The notes: generated by a model not told the origin, from the sequence alone. Shown: positions 34,464-49,189, counted from the first letter of the stretch. The stretch is 64,000 bases of DNA from Methylomagnum ishizawai (GCF_019670005.1 NZ_AP019783.1:4490150-4554149); one strand, 5' to 3'. A program made the numbers and translations.

Positions 34464-34851
34464 GGCGCGGCCCCCGGTTCCGGCTGGAAAGGATAGACTT
34501 TCATGGCGTGGCCGGCCCGGCCTGTCGTTTCGCCATACTTTGGCCCGGCATTTGCCGTATCATTGCCCGCTTCCAAACGCCCCCAGCATCGCGCCGCCCC
34601 CGGGCGGCGCGCCGTTTCCTCGTTCGGGTCCGCTAAAAATGCTTGAGGAACTAGCAAACGTCAAAGAGTTTCAATAGGCTATGCGGCTCTTTCCGTATTT
34701 GCGGCGCATCCTGGGCGCGTGCCACCCGCCGGGAGGGGTACGCGGCGTGTGGGCAGGATCGCCACGGGCAACGGAGCGGATACGCGGAGCCATGGACCCT
34801 CCGCCCGGCGCAGGGCCATAGCCAGTTTTTTTCAACCTTCAGAAGACAGTC
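34464..34851. other. Gap between algH-like gene and EF-G2
   Basis: A 388-base region without a supported gene. Its main feature is a GC palindrome, GCGCCGCCC-CC-GGGCGGCGC (34591-34610). The promoter of the EF-G2 gene should lie here but no consensus hexamer pair stands out. Confidence 0.4.
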
Positions 34852-36945
34852 ATGACAGATTTATCGCACTACAGAAACATCGGCATCTTCGCCCACGTCG
34901 ACGCGGGCAAGACCACCACCACCGAGCGCATCCTGAAACTCACCGGCAAAATCCACAAGATCGGCGAAGTTCACGACGGCGCGGCCACCACCGACTTCAT
35001 GGTGCAGGAACAAGAACGCGGCATCACCATCCAGTCGGCGGCCACCACCTGTTTCTGGAAGGACCACCGCTTCAACATCATCGACACCCCCGGCCACGTC
35101 GATTTCACCATCGAGGTGTACCGCTCGCTGAAAGTCCTCGACGGCGGCATCGGCGTGTTCTGCGGCTCCGGCGGCGTCGAACCCCAGTCCGAGACCAACT
35201 GGCGCTACGCCAACGATTCCAAGGTCGCCCGCGTCATCTATGTCAACAAGCTCGACCGCATCGGCGCGGATTTCTACCGCGTGGTCAAGCAGATCAAGGA
35301 CGTGCTGGGCGCCTACCCCCTGGTCATGACCCTGCCCATCGGCAGCGAAGACGGCTTCGTCGGCATGGTCGAACTGCTGACCCGCAAAGCCTGGATTTGG
35401 GACGACTCCGGCGATCCCATGAAATACAAGATCGAGGACGTGCCCGCCGACATGGTCGACGAGGTCGAAACCTGGCGCTCCGACCTGGTCGAAAAAGCCG
35501 TCGAGCAAGACGACGACGTGATGGAGAAATACCTGGAAGGCGAGGAACCGGATGTCGACACCCTCAAGCGCCTGATCCGCAAGGGCACCATCGCCATGGA
35601 ATTCTTCCCCACCTATTGCGGCTCGTCCTTCAAGAACAAGGGCGTGCAATTGGTGCTGGACGCCGTGGTCGATTACCTGCCGAACCCGACCGAAGTCAAG
35701 CCGCAGCCGGAAGTGGACCTCGAAGGCAACGAAACCGGCGAATACGCCCTGGTCGATCCCGGCCGCCCCTTGCGCGCCCTGGCCTTCAAGATCATGGACG
35801 ACCGCTACGGCGCCCTGACCTTCCTGCGCATCTATTCCGGCAAGCTGGAAAAGGGCACCACCGTCCTCAACACCTACACCGGCAAAACCGAGCGCATAGG
35901 CCGTATCGTCGAGATGCACGCCGATAACCGCGAGGAAGTCGATTCCGCCCAGGCCGGCGATATCGTGGCCGTGCTGGGCATGAAGAACGTGCAGACCGGC
36001 CACACCCTGTGCGATCCCGACAAGCCCGCCACCCTGGAACCGATGGTGTTCCCCGATCCCGTCATCTCCCTCGCCATCGCCCCGAAGGACAAGGCCGGCA
36101 ATGAAAAGATGGGCATCGCCCTCGGCAAGATGGTCGCGGAAGACCCGTCCTTCCACGTCGGCACCGACGAAGAGAGCGGCGAAACCATCCTCAAGGGCAT
36201 GGGCGAACTGCACCTCGACATCAAGATCGACATCCTGAAGCGTACCCACGGCGTCGAAGTGGTCGTCGGCAAGCCCCAGGTGGCCTACCGCGAAACCATC
36301 ACCAAGCGGGTCGAGGACGGCTACACCCACAAGAAGCAGACCGGCGGTTCCGGCCAATACGCCAAGATCGATTACATCATCGAACCGGGCGAACCGGGCA
36401 CCGGCTTCGTGTTCGAGTCCAGCGTGACCGGCGGCAACGTGCCCCGCGAATACTGGCCGGCGGTGGAAAAGGGCTTCAAGAGCATGATCGACAAGGGCAC
36501 CCTGGCCGGCTTCCCGGTGGTGGACATGAAGGTCAACCTGACCGACGGCGGCTTCCACGCCGTGGACTCCTCGTCCATCGCCTTCGAAATCGCGGCCAAG
36601 GCGGCGTTCCGCCAGACCGTGCCCAAGTGCGCCCCGCAGTTGATGGAACCGATCATGAAGGTGGACACCTTCACCCCGGACGCCCATGTCGGCGACGTGA
36701 TCGGCGACCTCAACCGCCGCCGCGGCATGATCAAGTCGCAGGAAGCCGGCGTCTCCGGCGTCCGCATCAAGTCGGAAGTGCCGCTCAGCGAAATGTTCGG
36801 CTACATCGGCGACCTCCGCACCATGACCTCGGGCCGCGGCCAGTTCTCCATGGAGTTCTCGCACTACATGCCCTGCCCCAAGAACGTGGCGGACGAAGTC
36901 ATCAAGGAAGTCAACGAACGCAACGCCGCCAAAGCCAAGGGCTGA
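34852..36945 (+). CDS. fusA: Translation elongation factor G, second type (EF-G2)
   Basis: A 697-residue GTPase. Motifs are G1 [14 protein letters not shown]2 [12 protein letters not shown]3 DTPGHVDFT and G4 NKLDRIG, then domains II-V with [13 protein letters not shown] in domain IV. It stands alone rather than between rpsG and tuf, so it is the second EF-G found in many gammaproteobacteria (FusA2/FusB) and not the str-operon copy. Whether it acts in translocation or mostly in ribosome recycling cannot be told from sequence. A bidirectional terminator follows. Confidence 0.93.
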   Translation: MTDLSHYRNIGIFAHVDAGKTTTTERILKLTGKIHKIGEVHDGAATTDFMVQEQERGITIQSAATTCFWKDHRFNIIDTPGHVDFTIEVYRSLKVLDGGIGVFCGSGGVEPQSETNWRYANDSKVARVIYVNKLDRIGADFYRVVKQIKDVLGAYPLVMTLPIGSEDGFVGMVELLTRKAWIWDDSGDPMKYKIEDVPADMVDEVETWRSDLVEKAVEQDDDVMEKYLEGEEPDVDTLKRLIRKGTIAMEFFPTYCGSSFKNKGVQLVLDAVVDYLPNPTEVKPQPEVDLEGNETGEYALVDPGRPLRALAFKIMDDRYGALTFLRIYSGKLEKGTTVLNTYTGKTERIGRIVEMHADNREEVDSAQAGDIVAVLGMKNVQTGHTLCDPDKPATLEPMVFPDPVISLAIAPKDKAGNEKMGIALGKMVAEDPSFHVGTDEESGETILKGMGELHLDIKIDILKRTHGVEVVVGKPQVAYRETITKRVEDGYTHKKQTGGSGQYAKIDYIIEPGEPGTGFVFESSVTGGNVPREYWPAVEKGFKSMIDKGTLAGFPVVDMKVNLTDGGFHAVDSSSIAFEIAAKAAFRQTVPKCAPQLMEPIMKVDTFTPDAHVGDVIGDLNRRRGMIKSQEAGVSGVRIKSEVPLSEMFGYIGDLRTMTSGRGQFSMEFSHYMPCPKNVADEVIKEVNERNAAKAKG

Positions 36946-37000
36946 GGCGCGCTGTCCCAGGCGGCGGGGCGCACGGTCCCGCCACCCACGGGAAAGCATG

Positions 37001-37038
37001 AAAAAAGGCGGTCCGCCCTGGGGTGGACCGCCTTTTTT
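37001..37038. terminator. Bidirectional terminator between EF-G2 and murU
   Basis: AAAAAAGGCGGTCC and GGACCGCCTTTTTT flank a 10-base centre that extends the stem by three more pairs including one wobble. A and T runs on both sides serve both convergent genes. Confidence 0.92.
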
Positions 37039-37074
37039 ATGGCCCGGTCCCGGCGGGCCGGGAGGCTCGGACCA

Positions 37075-38762
<1,688 letters not shown>

Positions 38763-38961
38763 GGGCGATGGTGTGCGAATGAAAAAAGCTTAACGGGGAC
38801 CGACGATACGGTAGAATTGTCGGGAACAAGCGGGATATTTCACCATAAAGACTGTCCCGGCGATAATTCCGCACCAGGAACCCCACGCGCTCCGACCCGG
38901 ATCGGCCAGGGTGGCCCACTACTCACGGCGAACCCGTCGGCGATCATCATTCCCGCAGAGC

Positions 38962-41900
38962 ATGGTTTTTCCGATTCACCTCACGCGCAGCCGCTTGGCG
39001 ATGGCCCTTTGTTTAGGCGTGGTACCGCCGTCCGCCGGGGCTGCGGCGACGGACTGGAATTGCGCCCCCGGCCCGGATAACCAGTGGGTGTGCGGGGCCA
39101 AGCAGAAAACGCCCAGCCCGCAAGGCGCAACCGGCGCTGCATCCACAGCCCCGCCCAGCGTATCGCCCCCCGCCCCGGTCCAGCCCGAACCCCCGGCCCA
39201 GGCCCGACAACAACCGCTCCGCTACGAACCCGTGGCCCCGGCCGCGCCCGTCCAACCCGAGCCGCCCGCCACGGCCCCGGACCGGCCCGAACCCGCCCCG
39301 CTCCAAGCGGAAACGCCGCCCCGCCCCGCGCCCACCGCCCCGACGGCACCACCCGCCCGGTCCGAACCAGCCGCCGTGGCCGCGACAACCCCGAATTCGC
39401 CCGAAGCCCCGGTCCCAGCGCCATCCCGTGCGGCCATCCCGGTTCCCGCCACCGCGCCCGCGCCGGTCCCAACCCAAGCGGTCCCTTCCGCCCTGAAACG
39501 GATTCCCCTGGCCCTGCGGGCCGCGGCCCCGGCCAACGCCACGCCCGCCGAGCAAGCCGCCAGCAAACCCCGCCAGCCCGGCTGGACCTGTTTGCCGTCC
39601 CAGGCTGAGGAAGCCGCCGACAAAGGCTGGGATTGCTCGCTGGAAGGCCCGGACCCCCGCGGCGCGGCCCGCGTGGTCGACGCCGCCAGCGGACAGGTCG
39701 AGAACTGGGCCGAAGCCACCACCCTCACCCGCGAGGACGAACGGCGGCTCGAACGCATCGTCAGCCAGTTCCCGGTCAACCCGTGGCAGAACATGTGCGC
39801 CAACCGGGCGCGGCTGATGCCCATGAGCGAATTCCTGCTCACCCCCGAGGAAAAACTGGCGCGGGACAAGGCTCCGCTGGAAATCCAGTCCAATTATTTC
39901 GAGATGCTGGACGGCGAGATCGCCAATTTCGCCGGCGGCGTCGAGATGGTCCAGGCCGATCAGAAGCTCTGGGCCGATTTCGCCACCCGCGACGTGAAGA
40001 CCAACGCCTTCAACGCCCATGGCAATGTGCTGATCATGCAAAAGGGGCTGGCGCTGTCCAGCGACACCGGCTTCATGGACAGCGACAGCGACCGCGGCGT
40101 GTTCCGCAACTCGCAATTCGTGCTGCCCCAGGTACCGGCCCGCGGCGCGGCCCGCCTGACCCACCTCGACAGCGATACCTTGTCGCGCTACGAAACCGTC
40201 ACCTACACCACCTGCCCGAACGGCAACCAAGATTGGTTGATGCACGCCTCGGACCTCAAGATCAACAAGGAAACCGGCGTGGGCCGGGCCCAGAACGCCT
40301 GGTTCGAATTCAAGGACGTGCCGGTGTTCTACACGCCCTACATGACCTTCCCCACCGACAGCCGCCGCCAATCCGGCCTGCTGATCCCTTCGCTGGGATA
40401 TAGCCGTTATTCCGGCTTCAACTTCTCGGTCCCCTACTATTTCAACCTGGCGCCCAATTACGATTACACCTTCATCCCCCGCTATTTCTCCAACCGCGGC
40501 ATCCAGTTGAAGAACCAGTTCCGCTATCTCACCGAAGCCACGCGGGGCATGGTGGAACTCGATATCGTGCCCCACGACGACCTGACCGGCACCACCCGCG
40601 GCCAGGCCACGGTATTGAACGACACCCGGTTCAGCCAGAACCTCAGCAGCCACGTCAGCGCCAACTACGTCTCGGATTATTCCTATCTCGGGCAACTGGG
40701 TTCCACCTTCAATATCAACAACCGCAGTAATATCCCCAGCATCGGCTATATGCTCTACCAGGGGGACTCCTATTCGCTGCGGACCCAGATCGATTATTTC
40801 GAGACCATCGACCCCACCGTCGCCAAGAACGCCCGGCCCTATTTCCACCTGCCGCAATTGGCGTTCAACTACGGCACTGGGATCGCCAACACCGGACTGC
40901 AATTCCAAAGCCTGGTCCAGTTCGATAGCTTCCAAAACTCCGGGATCGACCGCACCACCGGCCAAAGGCTCCGGCTGCAACCCAAGCTATCCTATCCTTT
41001 CCAGAGCGCCGCGGGTTATATCACCCCCAGCTTCACCTTGCAGAACAACCAATATTGGTTGCAAAGCCCGGAGTATTGGGCGGAATCGAACAATACCCAG
41101 GCCAAGGATTCCGTGAACTTCACGGTGCCGATCACCTCCATCGATAGCGGGATGTATTTCGAGCGGGAATTCGACCTGGGAGGGAAAGCCTTGACCCAGT
41201 CCTTCGAGCCACGGCTGTTCTACAACTATATCCCCTATGTCGATCAGGCCGACGCCCCGGCCTTCGATTCCTCGGCCTACGACTTCACCTTCTACCAGCT
41301 GTTCCGCGAAAACCGCTTCACCGGCGGCGACCGGGTCGGCGACACCAACCAGTTCAGCCTGGCCCTGACCACCCGGTTCATCGACCAGGCCACGGGCCGG
41401 GACCGGCTGGCGGCCAGCGTGGGCAGCGCCTATTACCTCTCGAACCGGCGGGTGACTTTGCAGGGGGAGCCCTCGGCCTACCAATCGCAGAAAAGCTCCA
41501 ACCTGATCGCCGATGTCTCCGCCATGCTGACGGAAAACTGGAGCGTGCATACCGGCGGGCAGTGGAATCCCTACGAAAACCAGATCGACCGGGGCATCGC
41601 GGCCCTGCAATATAACGACCGGCAGAATACCCTGCTCAATATCGCCTACCGCTATCGCAGGAACCAGAGTACGCTGACCTGCGAACCCAGTCTTTTAGGC
41701 ACCGGCGATAACCAATATGTCAACCCCAATCCCTGTATCGACCTGACCGATATTTCCCTGCGGCTGCCCGTCGCCCAAGGTTGGCATGTGCTGGGACGCT
41801 GGCAATATTCGCTGGTGGACAATTTGACCCTGCAAACCTTCGCGGGCTTCCAGCGTGAAACCTGCTGCTGGCGCTTCAGCGTCATCGCCTACCGCAATAT

Positions 41901-42063
41901 CAACAATTTCCAATCCTCCTCCGGGCAAACCCAGGCCAATAATGGCGTCTATGTCCAGCTGGAATTGAAAGGGCTGGCCTCGTTGGGCGATTCCATCGAC
42001 GAATTCATGCGCTACCAGATCAGCGGCTACCGCATGCCCGATGAAATCCTCCAGAATTATTAA
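38962..42063 (+). CDS. lptD: LPS-assembly protein LptD
   Basis: About 1033 residues from ATG 38962, which starts a signal peptide (MVFPIHLTRSRLAMALCLGV, cleavage near AGA-AA). A GTG at 38911 would add a basic leader. Residues about 45-190 are an unusual Pro/Ala-rich stretch. Then come the OstA-like jellyroll (about 290-400, IQSNYFEMLDGEIANFAGGV) and the 26-strand barrel. Several cysteines are present, including the adjacent Cys-Cys pair (RETCCWRF) that forms the inter-domain disulfides in LptD. It places LPS in the outer membrane with LptE. It heads lptD-surA-pdxA-rsmA. Confidence 0.94.
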   Translation: MVFPIHLTRSRLAMALCLGVVPPSAGAAATDWNCAPGPDNQWVCGAKQKTPSPQGATGAASTAPPSVSPPAPVQPEPPAQARQQPLRYEPVAPAAPVQPEPPATAPDRPEPAPLQAETPPRPAPTAPTAPPARSEPAAVAATTPNSPEAPVPAPSRAAIPVPATAPAPVPTQAVPSALKRIPLALRAAAPANATPAEQAASKPRQPGWTCLPSQAEEAADKGWDCSLEGPDPRGAARVVDAASGQVENWAEATTLTREDERRLERIVSQFPVNPWQNMCANRARLMPMSEFLLTPEEKLARDKAPLEIQSNYFEMLDGEIANFAGGVEMVQADQKLWADFATRDVKTNAFNAHGNVLIMQKGLALSSDTGFMDSDSDRGVFRNSQFVLPQVPARGAARLTHLDSDTLSRYETVTYTTCPNGNQDWLMHASDLKINKETGVGRAQNAWFEFKDVPVFYTPYMTFPTDSRRQSGLLIPSLGYSRYSGFNFSVPYYFNLAPNYDYTFIPRYFSNRGIQLKNQFRYLTEATRGMVELDIVPHDDLTGTTRGQATVLNDTRFSQNLSSHVSANYVSDYSYLGQLGSTFNINNRSNIPSIGYMLYQGDSYSLRTQIDYFETIDPTVAKNARPYFHLPQLAFNYGTGIANTGLQFQSLVQFDSFQNSGIDRTTGQRLRLQPKLSYPFQSAAGYITPSFTLQNNQYWLQSPEYWAESNNTQAKDSVNFTVPITSIDSGMYFEREFDLGGKALTQSFEPRLFYNYIPYVDQADAPAFDSSAYDFTFYQLFRENRFTGGDRVGDTNQFSLALTTRFIDQATGRDRLAASVGSAYYLSNRRVTLQGEPSAYQSQKSSNLIADVSAMLTENWSVHTGGQWNPYENQIDRGIAALQYNDRQNTLLNIAYRYRRNQSTLTCEPSLLGTGDNQYVNPNPCIDLTDISLRLPVAQGWHVLGRWQYSLVDNLTLQTFAGFQRETCCWRFSVIAYRNINNFQSSSGQTQANNGVYVQLELKGLASLGDSIDEFMRYQISGYRMPDEILQNY

Positions 42064-42091
42064 TCCCCCAAGCTTTCCGGTATCTCCCTTT

Positions 42092-43447
42092 ATGCAATGC
42101 AAGCGCGGATCGATAATCCTATATCTCTGCGGTTTAGGATTCGCCCTGTGGTCGGGGTGGCTGTCCGGCCCGGCCTGGGCCGATACCTCCCTGGACCGCA
42201 TCGTGGCGGTGGTGGAGGACGATGTGGTGCTGGAAAGCGAGTTGGATAGGAAACTCGCCGAGATCAAGCACAGCCTGGCCAGCCGTAGCGATACCCGGCT
42301 GCCGCCGGATTCGGTCCTGGCCCGGCAGGTGCTGGAACGCCTCATCATCGAGAAAATCCAGCTCCATCTGGCCGAGAAGATAGGCATCCGGGTGGACGAC
42401 GAAACCCTGCGCCAAGCCGTGCAGCAAATCGCCCAGCGCAACAAGATGACCCCGGACGAACTGCGTAGCTCGCTGCGCCAGGAAGGCGTGGAATACGCCG
42501 ATTTCATCGAGCAAATCCGGGGCGAGATCACGGTCCAGCGCCTCAGGGCCAGCCAGGTCAACAGCCAGATCAAGATCAGCGACCGCGAGGTGGAGCAATG
42601 GCTGGCGGCGCGGGGCGAATCCAGCGCCGGGCAGGACAGCGAATACCTCCTGGGGCATATCCTCGTCGCCACCCCGCAGGCCGCCTCCCCCGCCGAGGTG
42701 CAGAAGGCGCGGGAACGGGCGGAGAAACTGGTCCAGGACCTGCGCGGCGGCCTGGATTTCAAGCAAGCCTCGATGACCGCCTCCGATTCCAGCGAAGCCC
42801 TGAACGGCGGCGAACTGGGCTGGCGCAAGCTGGGGCAGATTCCCAGCCTGTTCACCGAGCAGGTGCCCAAGATGCACGAGGGCGAAATCGCCGACCCGAT
42901 CCGCAGCCCCAGTGGTTTCCATATCATCAAGCTGTTGGGTGTCAAGGGCGCGGGCGGCGAACACATCACCAAGACCCATGTACGCCATATCCTCATCCGG
43001 ACCAACGAGGTGCTGACCGACGAGGACGCCAGCAACAAGCTGCTGGCGCTCCGGGCCCGCATCGAGGCCGGGGACGATTTCGCCGTGCTGGCCCGCGGCC
43101 ATTCCGACGACAAGGGTTCGGCGGTCAAGGGCGGCGACCTGGGCTGGGTGCAACCGGGGGCTTTGGTGGCGGAATTCGAAGAATCCATGAACCATCTTGC
43201 GGTGAACCAGATCAGCGAGCCGGTGCAAAGCCAATTCGGCTGGCATTTGATCCAGGTCCTGGGACGCGAGGAATCCCAGGACACCGGCGAATTGCTCAAG
43301 AAACAGGCCCGCGACGAAATCTTCAAGCGCAAGGTGGAGGAGGAAACCGAATTGTGGATGCGCCGCATCCGCGACGAGGCCTATGTCGAAATCCGGCTCG
43401 ACGATCAGACTTCGCCCAGTTCCTACGTCCCCGAGACGCTGCGATGA
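42092..43447 (+). CDS. surA: Periplasmic chaperone and peptidyl-prolyl isomerase SurA
   Basis: About 451 residues from ATG 42092, starting a signal peptide ([20 protein letters not shown], cleavage near AWA-DT); an upstream ATG 42041 overlaps lptD and is less likely. SurA N-domain ([19 protein letters not shown]) is followed by two parvulin domains (about 185-285 and 300-400) with [20 protein letters not shown] and [20 protein letters not shown]. SurA escorts outer membrane proteins, including LptD. Its stop overlaps pdxA (ATGA). Confidence 0.95.
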   Translation: MQCKRGSIILYLCGLGFALWSGWLSGPAWADTSLDRIVAVVEDDVVLESELDRKLAEIKHSLASRSDTRLPPDSVLARQVLERLIIEKIQLHLAEKIGIRVDDETLRQAVQQIAQRNKMTPDELRSSLRQEGVEYADFIEQIRGEITVQRLRASQVNSQIKISDREVEQWLAARGESSAGQDSEYLLGHILVATPQAASPAEVQKARERAEKLVQDLRGGLDFKQASMTASDSSEALNGGELGWRKLGQIPSLFTEQVPKMHEGEIADPIRSPSGFHIIKLLGVKGAGGEHITKTHVRHILIRTNEVLTDEDASNKLLALRARIEAGDDFAVLARGHSDDKGSAVKGGDLGWVQPGALVAEFEESMNHLAVNQISEPVQSQFGWHLIQVLGREESQDTGELLKKQARDEIFKRKVEEETELWMRRIRDEAYVEIRLDDQTSPSSYVPETLR

Positions 43448-44424
43448 CGCCGCGGCTGTTGCTCGGCACCGGGGAGCCCGCCGGGATCGGTCCCGACCTC
43501 TGCGTGGCCGTGGCGCAGAAAACATGGCCCTGCGCCCTCGCGGCCCTCGGCGACCCCGCCGTGCTGGCGGCGCGGGCGGCGCGACTCGGGATGCCCTTGC
43601 GCCTGGAAACCATCGGCCCCGACACGGGATTGGACGCGCACCGGCCCGGCACGCTGAAGGTCTGGCCGCTCCCCACCGCCGTCCCGGTCGTGCCCGGCCG
43701 GCTCGATCCCGCCAACGCCCGCTACGTGCTGGACACCATCGCCCAGGGCACCCGCGCCTGTCTGGCCGGGCGCTTCGACGCCCTGGTGACTTGCCCGGTC
43801 CACAAGGGCGTCATCAACCAGGCCGGGATACCCTTCACCGGCCATACCGAATTCATCGCCGCCATCACCGGCGGCGAGCCGGTCATGATGCTGGCCGCGC
43901 CGGGGCTGCGCGTGGCCTTGGCGACCACCCATCTACCCCTGGGCGAGGTCAGCCGCGCCATCACCCGCGACCGCCTGGAAACCGTGCTGCGGGTGCTGCA
44001 CGGGGATTTGCGCACCCGCTTCGGCATCGCCGCGCCGCGCATCCTGGTCTGCGGCCTCAATCCCCACGCGGGCGAGGGCGGACACCTGGGCCGCGAGGAA
44101 ATCGACATCATCGAGCCGGTGTTGGCGCAGCTACGGGAAACGGGCATGGACCTGTCCGGCCCCCTGCCCGCCGATACCTTGTTCCTGCCGAAATATTTGG
44201 CGGAGGCCGACGCCGTGCTGGCGATGTACCACGACCAAGGCTTGCCGGTGCTGAAACACCTGGGCTTTGGCCGCGCCGTGAACATCACCTTGGGCCTGCC
44301 CATCGTCCGCACCTCGGTCGATCATGGCACGGCGCTCGATCTGGCCGGGAGCGGGCAGGCCGATGCCGGGAGCCTGGAAGCCGCCCTCGACACCGCCATC
44401 GCCATGCAAGCCACCCGCCGCTGA
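43444..44424 (+). CDS. pdxA: 4-hydroxythreonine-4-phosphate dehydrogenase PdxA
   Basis: A 326-residue enzyme of pyridoxal phosphate synthesis. [12 protein letters not shown] at the N-terminus, [20 protein letters not shown] (substrate and metal residues), [36 protein letters not shown] and [14 protein letters not shown] are complete. Start ATG 43444 overlaps the surA stop by 4 bases. Confidence 0.96.
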   Translation: MTPRLLLGTGEPAGIGPDLCVAVAQKTWPCALAALGDPAVLAARAARLGMPLRLETIGPDTGLDAHRPGTLKVWPLPTAVPVVPGRLDPANARYVLDTIAQGTRACLAGRFDALVTCPVHKGVINQAGIPFTGHTEFIAAITGGEPVMMLAAPGLRVALATTHLPLGEVSRAITRDRLETVLRVLHGDLRTRFGIAAPRILVCGLNPHAGEGGHLGREEIDIIEPVLAQLRETGMDLSGPLPADTLFLPKYLAEADAVLAMYHDQGLPVLKHLGFGRAVNITLGLPIVRTSVDHGTALDLAGSGQADAGSLEAALDTAIAMQATRR

Positions 44425-44455
44425 ATCGTCCTTCCATCCACGCTATCCGACTTCG

Positions 44456-45241
44456 ATGAGCCATATCCCCCGCAAGCGCTTCGGCCAGAACTTCCTCCGC
44501 GACACCGCCGTGGTCCACCGCATCCTCATGGCGATTGCGCCGGGCCTGGACGAGCATCTGGTCGAAATCGGGCCGGGCGAAGGCGCGATGACCCAAACCC
44601 TGCTGCCGAATTGCCGCCGCCTGGACGCCGTGGAAATCGACCGCGACCTGGCCGAGGGGCTGCGCCGCAAATTCGCCGCCGACCCCAGGTTCCAACTCCA
44701 CAGCGCCGACGCCCTGCGCTTCGATTTCCGCGGCCTGCGGGAAGGGAACGAAAAACTGCGCGTGGTCGGCAACCTGCCCTACAACATCTCGACGCCCTTG
44801 ATGTTCCACCTGTTCGGGCAGGTGGACGGCATCCACGATATGCACTTCATGCTGCAAAACGAGGTGGTGGACCGGCTGGCCGCCGGGCCCGGCTCTTCCG
44901 ACTATGGCCGCTTGAGTATCATGGCCGGTTATCACTGCCGGGCCGAGAAGCTGTTCGAAGTCCCCCCGGAAAGCTTCCATCCCCGGCCCAAGGTGGTGTC
45001 GGCCATCGTGCGGCTGGTGCCCCACGCGACGCCGCCGGTCGAGGTGGACCCCGTGGTGCTGGGCAAGGTGGTCGCCACGGCGTTTTCCCAGCGCCGCAAG
45101 ACCTTGCGGAATTCGGTCAAGACCTTGTTCGAGGAACGCGAGATCGAAGCCATGGGGATCGATCCCAATGCGCGGGCGGAGACTTTGGGCTTGGAGGAGT
45201 ATGCGCGGATGGCGCGGCGGTGGGTGGAGAAATCGCGATAG
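44456..45241 (+). CDS. rsmA: 16S rRNA dimethyladenosine transferase RsmA (KsgA)
   Basis: A 261-residue methyltransferase that dimethylates two adjacent adenosines near the 3' end of 16S rRNA. KRFGQNFLRD at the start, SAM motif VEIGPGEGAMT, catalytic NLPYNIS, and the C-terminal KVVSAIVRLVPH and RRKTLRNSVK are present. It ends the lptD-surA-pdxA-rsmA operon; apaG, often next, is absent and pgm is convergent. Confidence 0.96.
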   Translation: MSHIPRKRFGQNFLRDTAVVHRILMAIAPGLDEHLVEIGPGEGAMTQTLLPNCRRLDAVEIDRDLAEGLRRKFAADPRFQLHSADALRFDFRGLREGNEKLRVVGNLPYNISTPLMFHLFGQVDGIHDMHFMLQNEVVDRLAAGPGSSDYGRLSIMAGYHCRAEKLFEVPPESFHPRPKVVSAIVRLVPHATPPVEVDPVVLGKVVATAFSQRRKTLRNSVKTLFEEREIEAMGIDPNARAETLGLEEYARMARRWVEKSR

Positions 45242-45262
45242 GGCGGACCGGCGGCAGATGCG

Positions 45263-45299
45263 AAAAAGCCCGGCAGGCCACCCCCCGCCGGGCTTTTTT
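45263..45299. terminator. Bidirectional terminator between rsmA and pgm
   Basis: GCCCGGC (45268-45274) and GCCGGGC (45287-45293) form a 7-base stem flanked by AAAAA and TTTTTT, serving both convergent genes. Confidence 0.88.
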
Positions 45300-45318
45300 A
45301 ATTCCAACCCAACGCGCC

Positions 45319-47427
<2,109 letters not shown>

Positions 47428-47697
47428 ATGATGAAAGCAATCAAGTTGACCGCAGTTTTGTTGTCTGCCGGCCTGACCGTGGGCTGCGCGAGCAAGTCCG
47501 ACATCACCAACCTGCAAACCCAGGTTGATGGCTTGAAGGCTGAAATTTCCTCCGTGAAGAGCACCGCCGACGAAGCGCTGTCCTCCGCCCAGGCTGCTGA
47601 AGCCGCCGCCAACAAGGCCGCTGCCGCCGCTCAACGCGCTGAACAGGCGATCAACGACAAGCTGGATCGCGGCTTCCGTAAAGGCGCCATGAAGTAA
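47428..47697 (+). CDS. Small Lpp/OprI-like outer membrane lipoprotein
   Basis: An 89-residue protein with lipobox LTVGC (Cys20 lipidated). Residues 25-80 form an Ala-rich heptad helix (ITNLQTQVDGLKAEISS, AEAAANKAAAAAQRAEQA), which trimerises in Lpp and OprI. The C-terminus RGFRKGAMK ends in lysine, the residue that Lpp-type proteins can attach to peptidoglycan. AAGGAAAG lies 7 bases before ATG 47428. Strong terminator and leader hairpin suggest an abundant, stable message. Confidence 0.88.
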   Translation: MMKAIKLTAVLLSAGLTVGCASKSDITNLQTQVDGLKAEISSVKSTADEALSSAQAAEAAANKAAAAAQRAEQAINDKLDRGFRKGAMK

Positions 47698-47720
47698 TCG
47701 TTCGCCCTGCGCGAAAGATT

Positions 47721-47759
47721 AAAAAAACCCGGCGGGGTCGCCCCCACCGGGTTTTTTTT
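47721..47759. terminator. Bidirectional terminator between the lipoprotein gene and ccmC
   Basis: CCCGGCGGGG / CCCCACCGGG (one mismatch, 4-base loop) with A and T runs of 7-8 on the two sides. It ends the lipoprotein message and, on the minus strand, that of ccmABC. Confidence 0.9.
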
Positions 47760-48507
47760 ATGCGCCTTCCACCACGTCCTGCGCCCAGGCGCTGCGCCGC
47801 TCCCGGTCCAGCACCTCGGCCCTGGCCCGCATCAGCGCCACGGTGAAATAGTAGAACTGGAACGCCAGCGCCATCAGCAGCAGGGGTAGCAACATACTGA
47901 AATGGATGGAGGGCTTGTCGAACTTGGTCACGGTCGGGCCTTGGTGCAAGGTGTTCCACCATTCCACCGAGTAATGGATGATCGGAATGTTCACCACGCC
48001 GACCAGGATCAACACGCCCCCGGCCCGCGCCGCCGAACGCGGCTCTTCGATGGCCGAGACCAGGGCGATATAGCCCAGGTACAGGAACAACAGGATCAAT
48101 TCCGAGGTCAGCCGCGCATCCCACACCCACCACGCCCCCCACATCGGCTTGCCCCATAGGGAACCCGTCACCAAGGCCAGGAAGGTGAACGACGCCCCCA
48201 GGGCCGCCGAGCCGCGCACCATCACATCGGCCAGCTTGATGTTCCAAATCAGGTGGATGGCGCTCAGGACCGCCATGAAGGTATAGATGAACATCGACAT
48301 CCAGGCGCTCGGCACATGCACGAACATGATGCGATAGCTCTGCCCCTGCTGGTAATCGGGCGGGGCCACGAACAGGCCGAGGTAAAGCCCCGCGACCATG
48401 AAGATCAAGGTGACGCCGCCCAGCCAGGGGATGAGCTTCCCGGCGATCCGGTAGAAATGCTTGGGCGAGGCCAGTTTATGGAAAAACAACCAGATAGCGT
48501 TCCACAT
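47758..48507 (-). CDS. ccmC: Heme exporter/chaperone subunit CcmC
   Basis: A 249-residue membrane protein with six transmembrane helices. The heme-handling tryptophan motif WGAWWVWDARLTSE and the flanking histidines (FVHVPSAW and IIHYSVEWWNTLHQG) are intact. CcmC loads heme on CcmE during cytochrome c maturation. It follows ccmB after 4 bases; ccmD, which normally comes next, is absent and a terminator lies at the stop. Confidence 0.95.
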   Translation of the reverse strand: MWNAIWLFFHKLASPKHFYRIAGKLIPWLGGVTLIFMVAGLYLGLFVAPPDYQQGQSYRIMFVHVPSAWMSMFIYTFMAVLSAIHLIWNIKLADVMVRGSAALGASFTFLALVTGSLWGKPMWGAWWVWDARLTSELILLFLYLGYIALVSAIEEPRSAARAGGVLILVGVVNIPIIHYSVEWWNTLHQGPTVTKFDKPSIHFSMLLPLLLMALAFQFYYFTVALMRARAEVLDRERRSAWAQDVVEGA

Positions 48508-48511
48508 GGTG

Positions 48512-49189
48512 TCAACTCAGGCTGATGCGCAGCGCGGCGGCGGTCGCCAGCGGCGCGAGGGTGAGCGCCAAGACCAGCAAAGCGCCCAGGAAATAAAGCT
48601 GCCCCTCCACCGGCATCCCGGCGGCGGCGGCGGCGACGGCATTGGTGGCGAAGATCAGGACCGGGATATACAAGGGCAAAACCAACAGGGTCAGCAACAC
48701 CCCGCCGCGCCTCAGGCCCACCGTCAAAGCCACGCCGATGGCCCCGATCAGGCTCAACAAGGGTGTGCCGACCAGGAGGGTGATTTCCAGGGCATAGACC
48801 GCTGGACCGGGCAGGGCCAGGAACAGCGCCAAGACCGGGGCCATCAGCAGCATGGGCAGGCCGCTCACCAGCCAATGCGCCAACACCTTGGCCAGCACCA
48901 GCACCGCCAAGGGATGCGGACTGAGGGCGATTTGCTCCAAAGCGCCATCGTCGAAATCGGAGCGGAACATGTTCTCCAGCGAGAACAGCGCCGCCAACAA
49001 GGCCGCGATCCAGATCACGCCCGGCGCGATCTTGCGCAGCAAGGCTTCCTCCGGGCTGACGCCCAGGGGGAACAGCGTCACCACGATCATGAAGAACAGC
49101 AAGGGATTGACCAATTCGCCCCGGTGCCGGAACGCCAAGAGCAAATCCCGCTGTAGCAAGGCCAGGAAGGCGCGGAGAAGTTCGTTCAT
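48512..49189 (-). CDS. ccmB: Heme exporter subunit CcmB
   Basis: A 225-residue permease with six transmembrane helices, including FRHRGELVNPLLFFMIVVTL, SLENMFRSDFDDGALEQIAL and PLYIPVLIFATNAV, the CcmB signature blocks. With CcmA it powers release of holo-CcmE. Its start overlaps the ccmA stop by 4 bases. Confidence 0.95.
   Translation of the reverse strand: MNELLRAFLALLQRDLLLAFRHRGELVNPLLFFMIVVTLFPLGVSPEEALLRKIAPGVIWIAALLAALFSLENMFRSDFDDGALEQIALSPHPLAVLVLAKVLAHWLVSGLPMLLMAPVLALFLALPGPAVYALEITLLVGTPLLSLIGAIGVALTVGLRRGGVLLTLLVLPLYIPVLIFATNAVAAAAAGMPVEGQLYFLGALLVLALTLAPLATAAALRISLS

Noticed and set aside
34861-36999. A 712-codon open frame on the minus strand opposite EF-G2
   Set aside because: Antisense of a highly conserved GTPase gene, with no motif or ribosome site.
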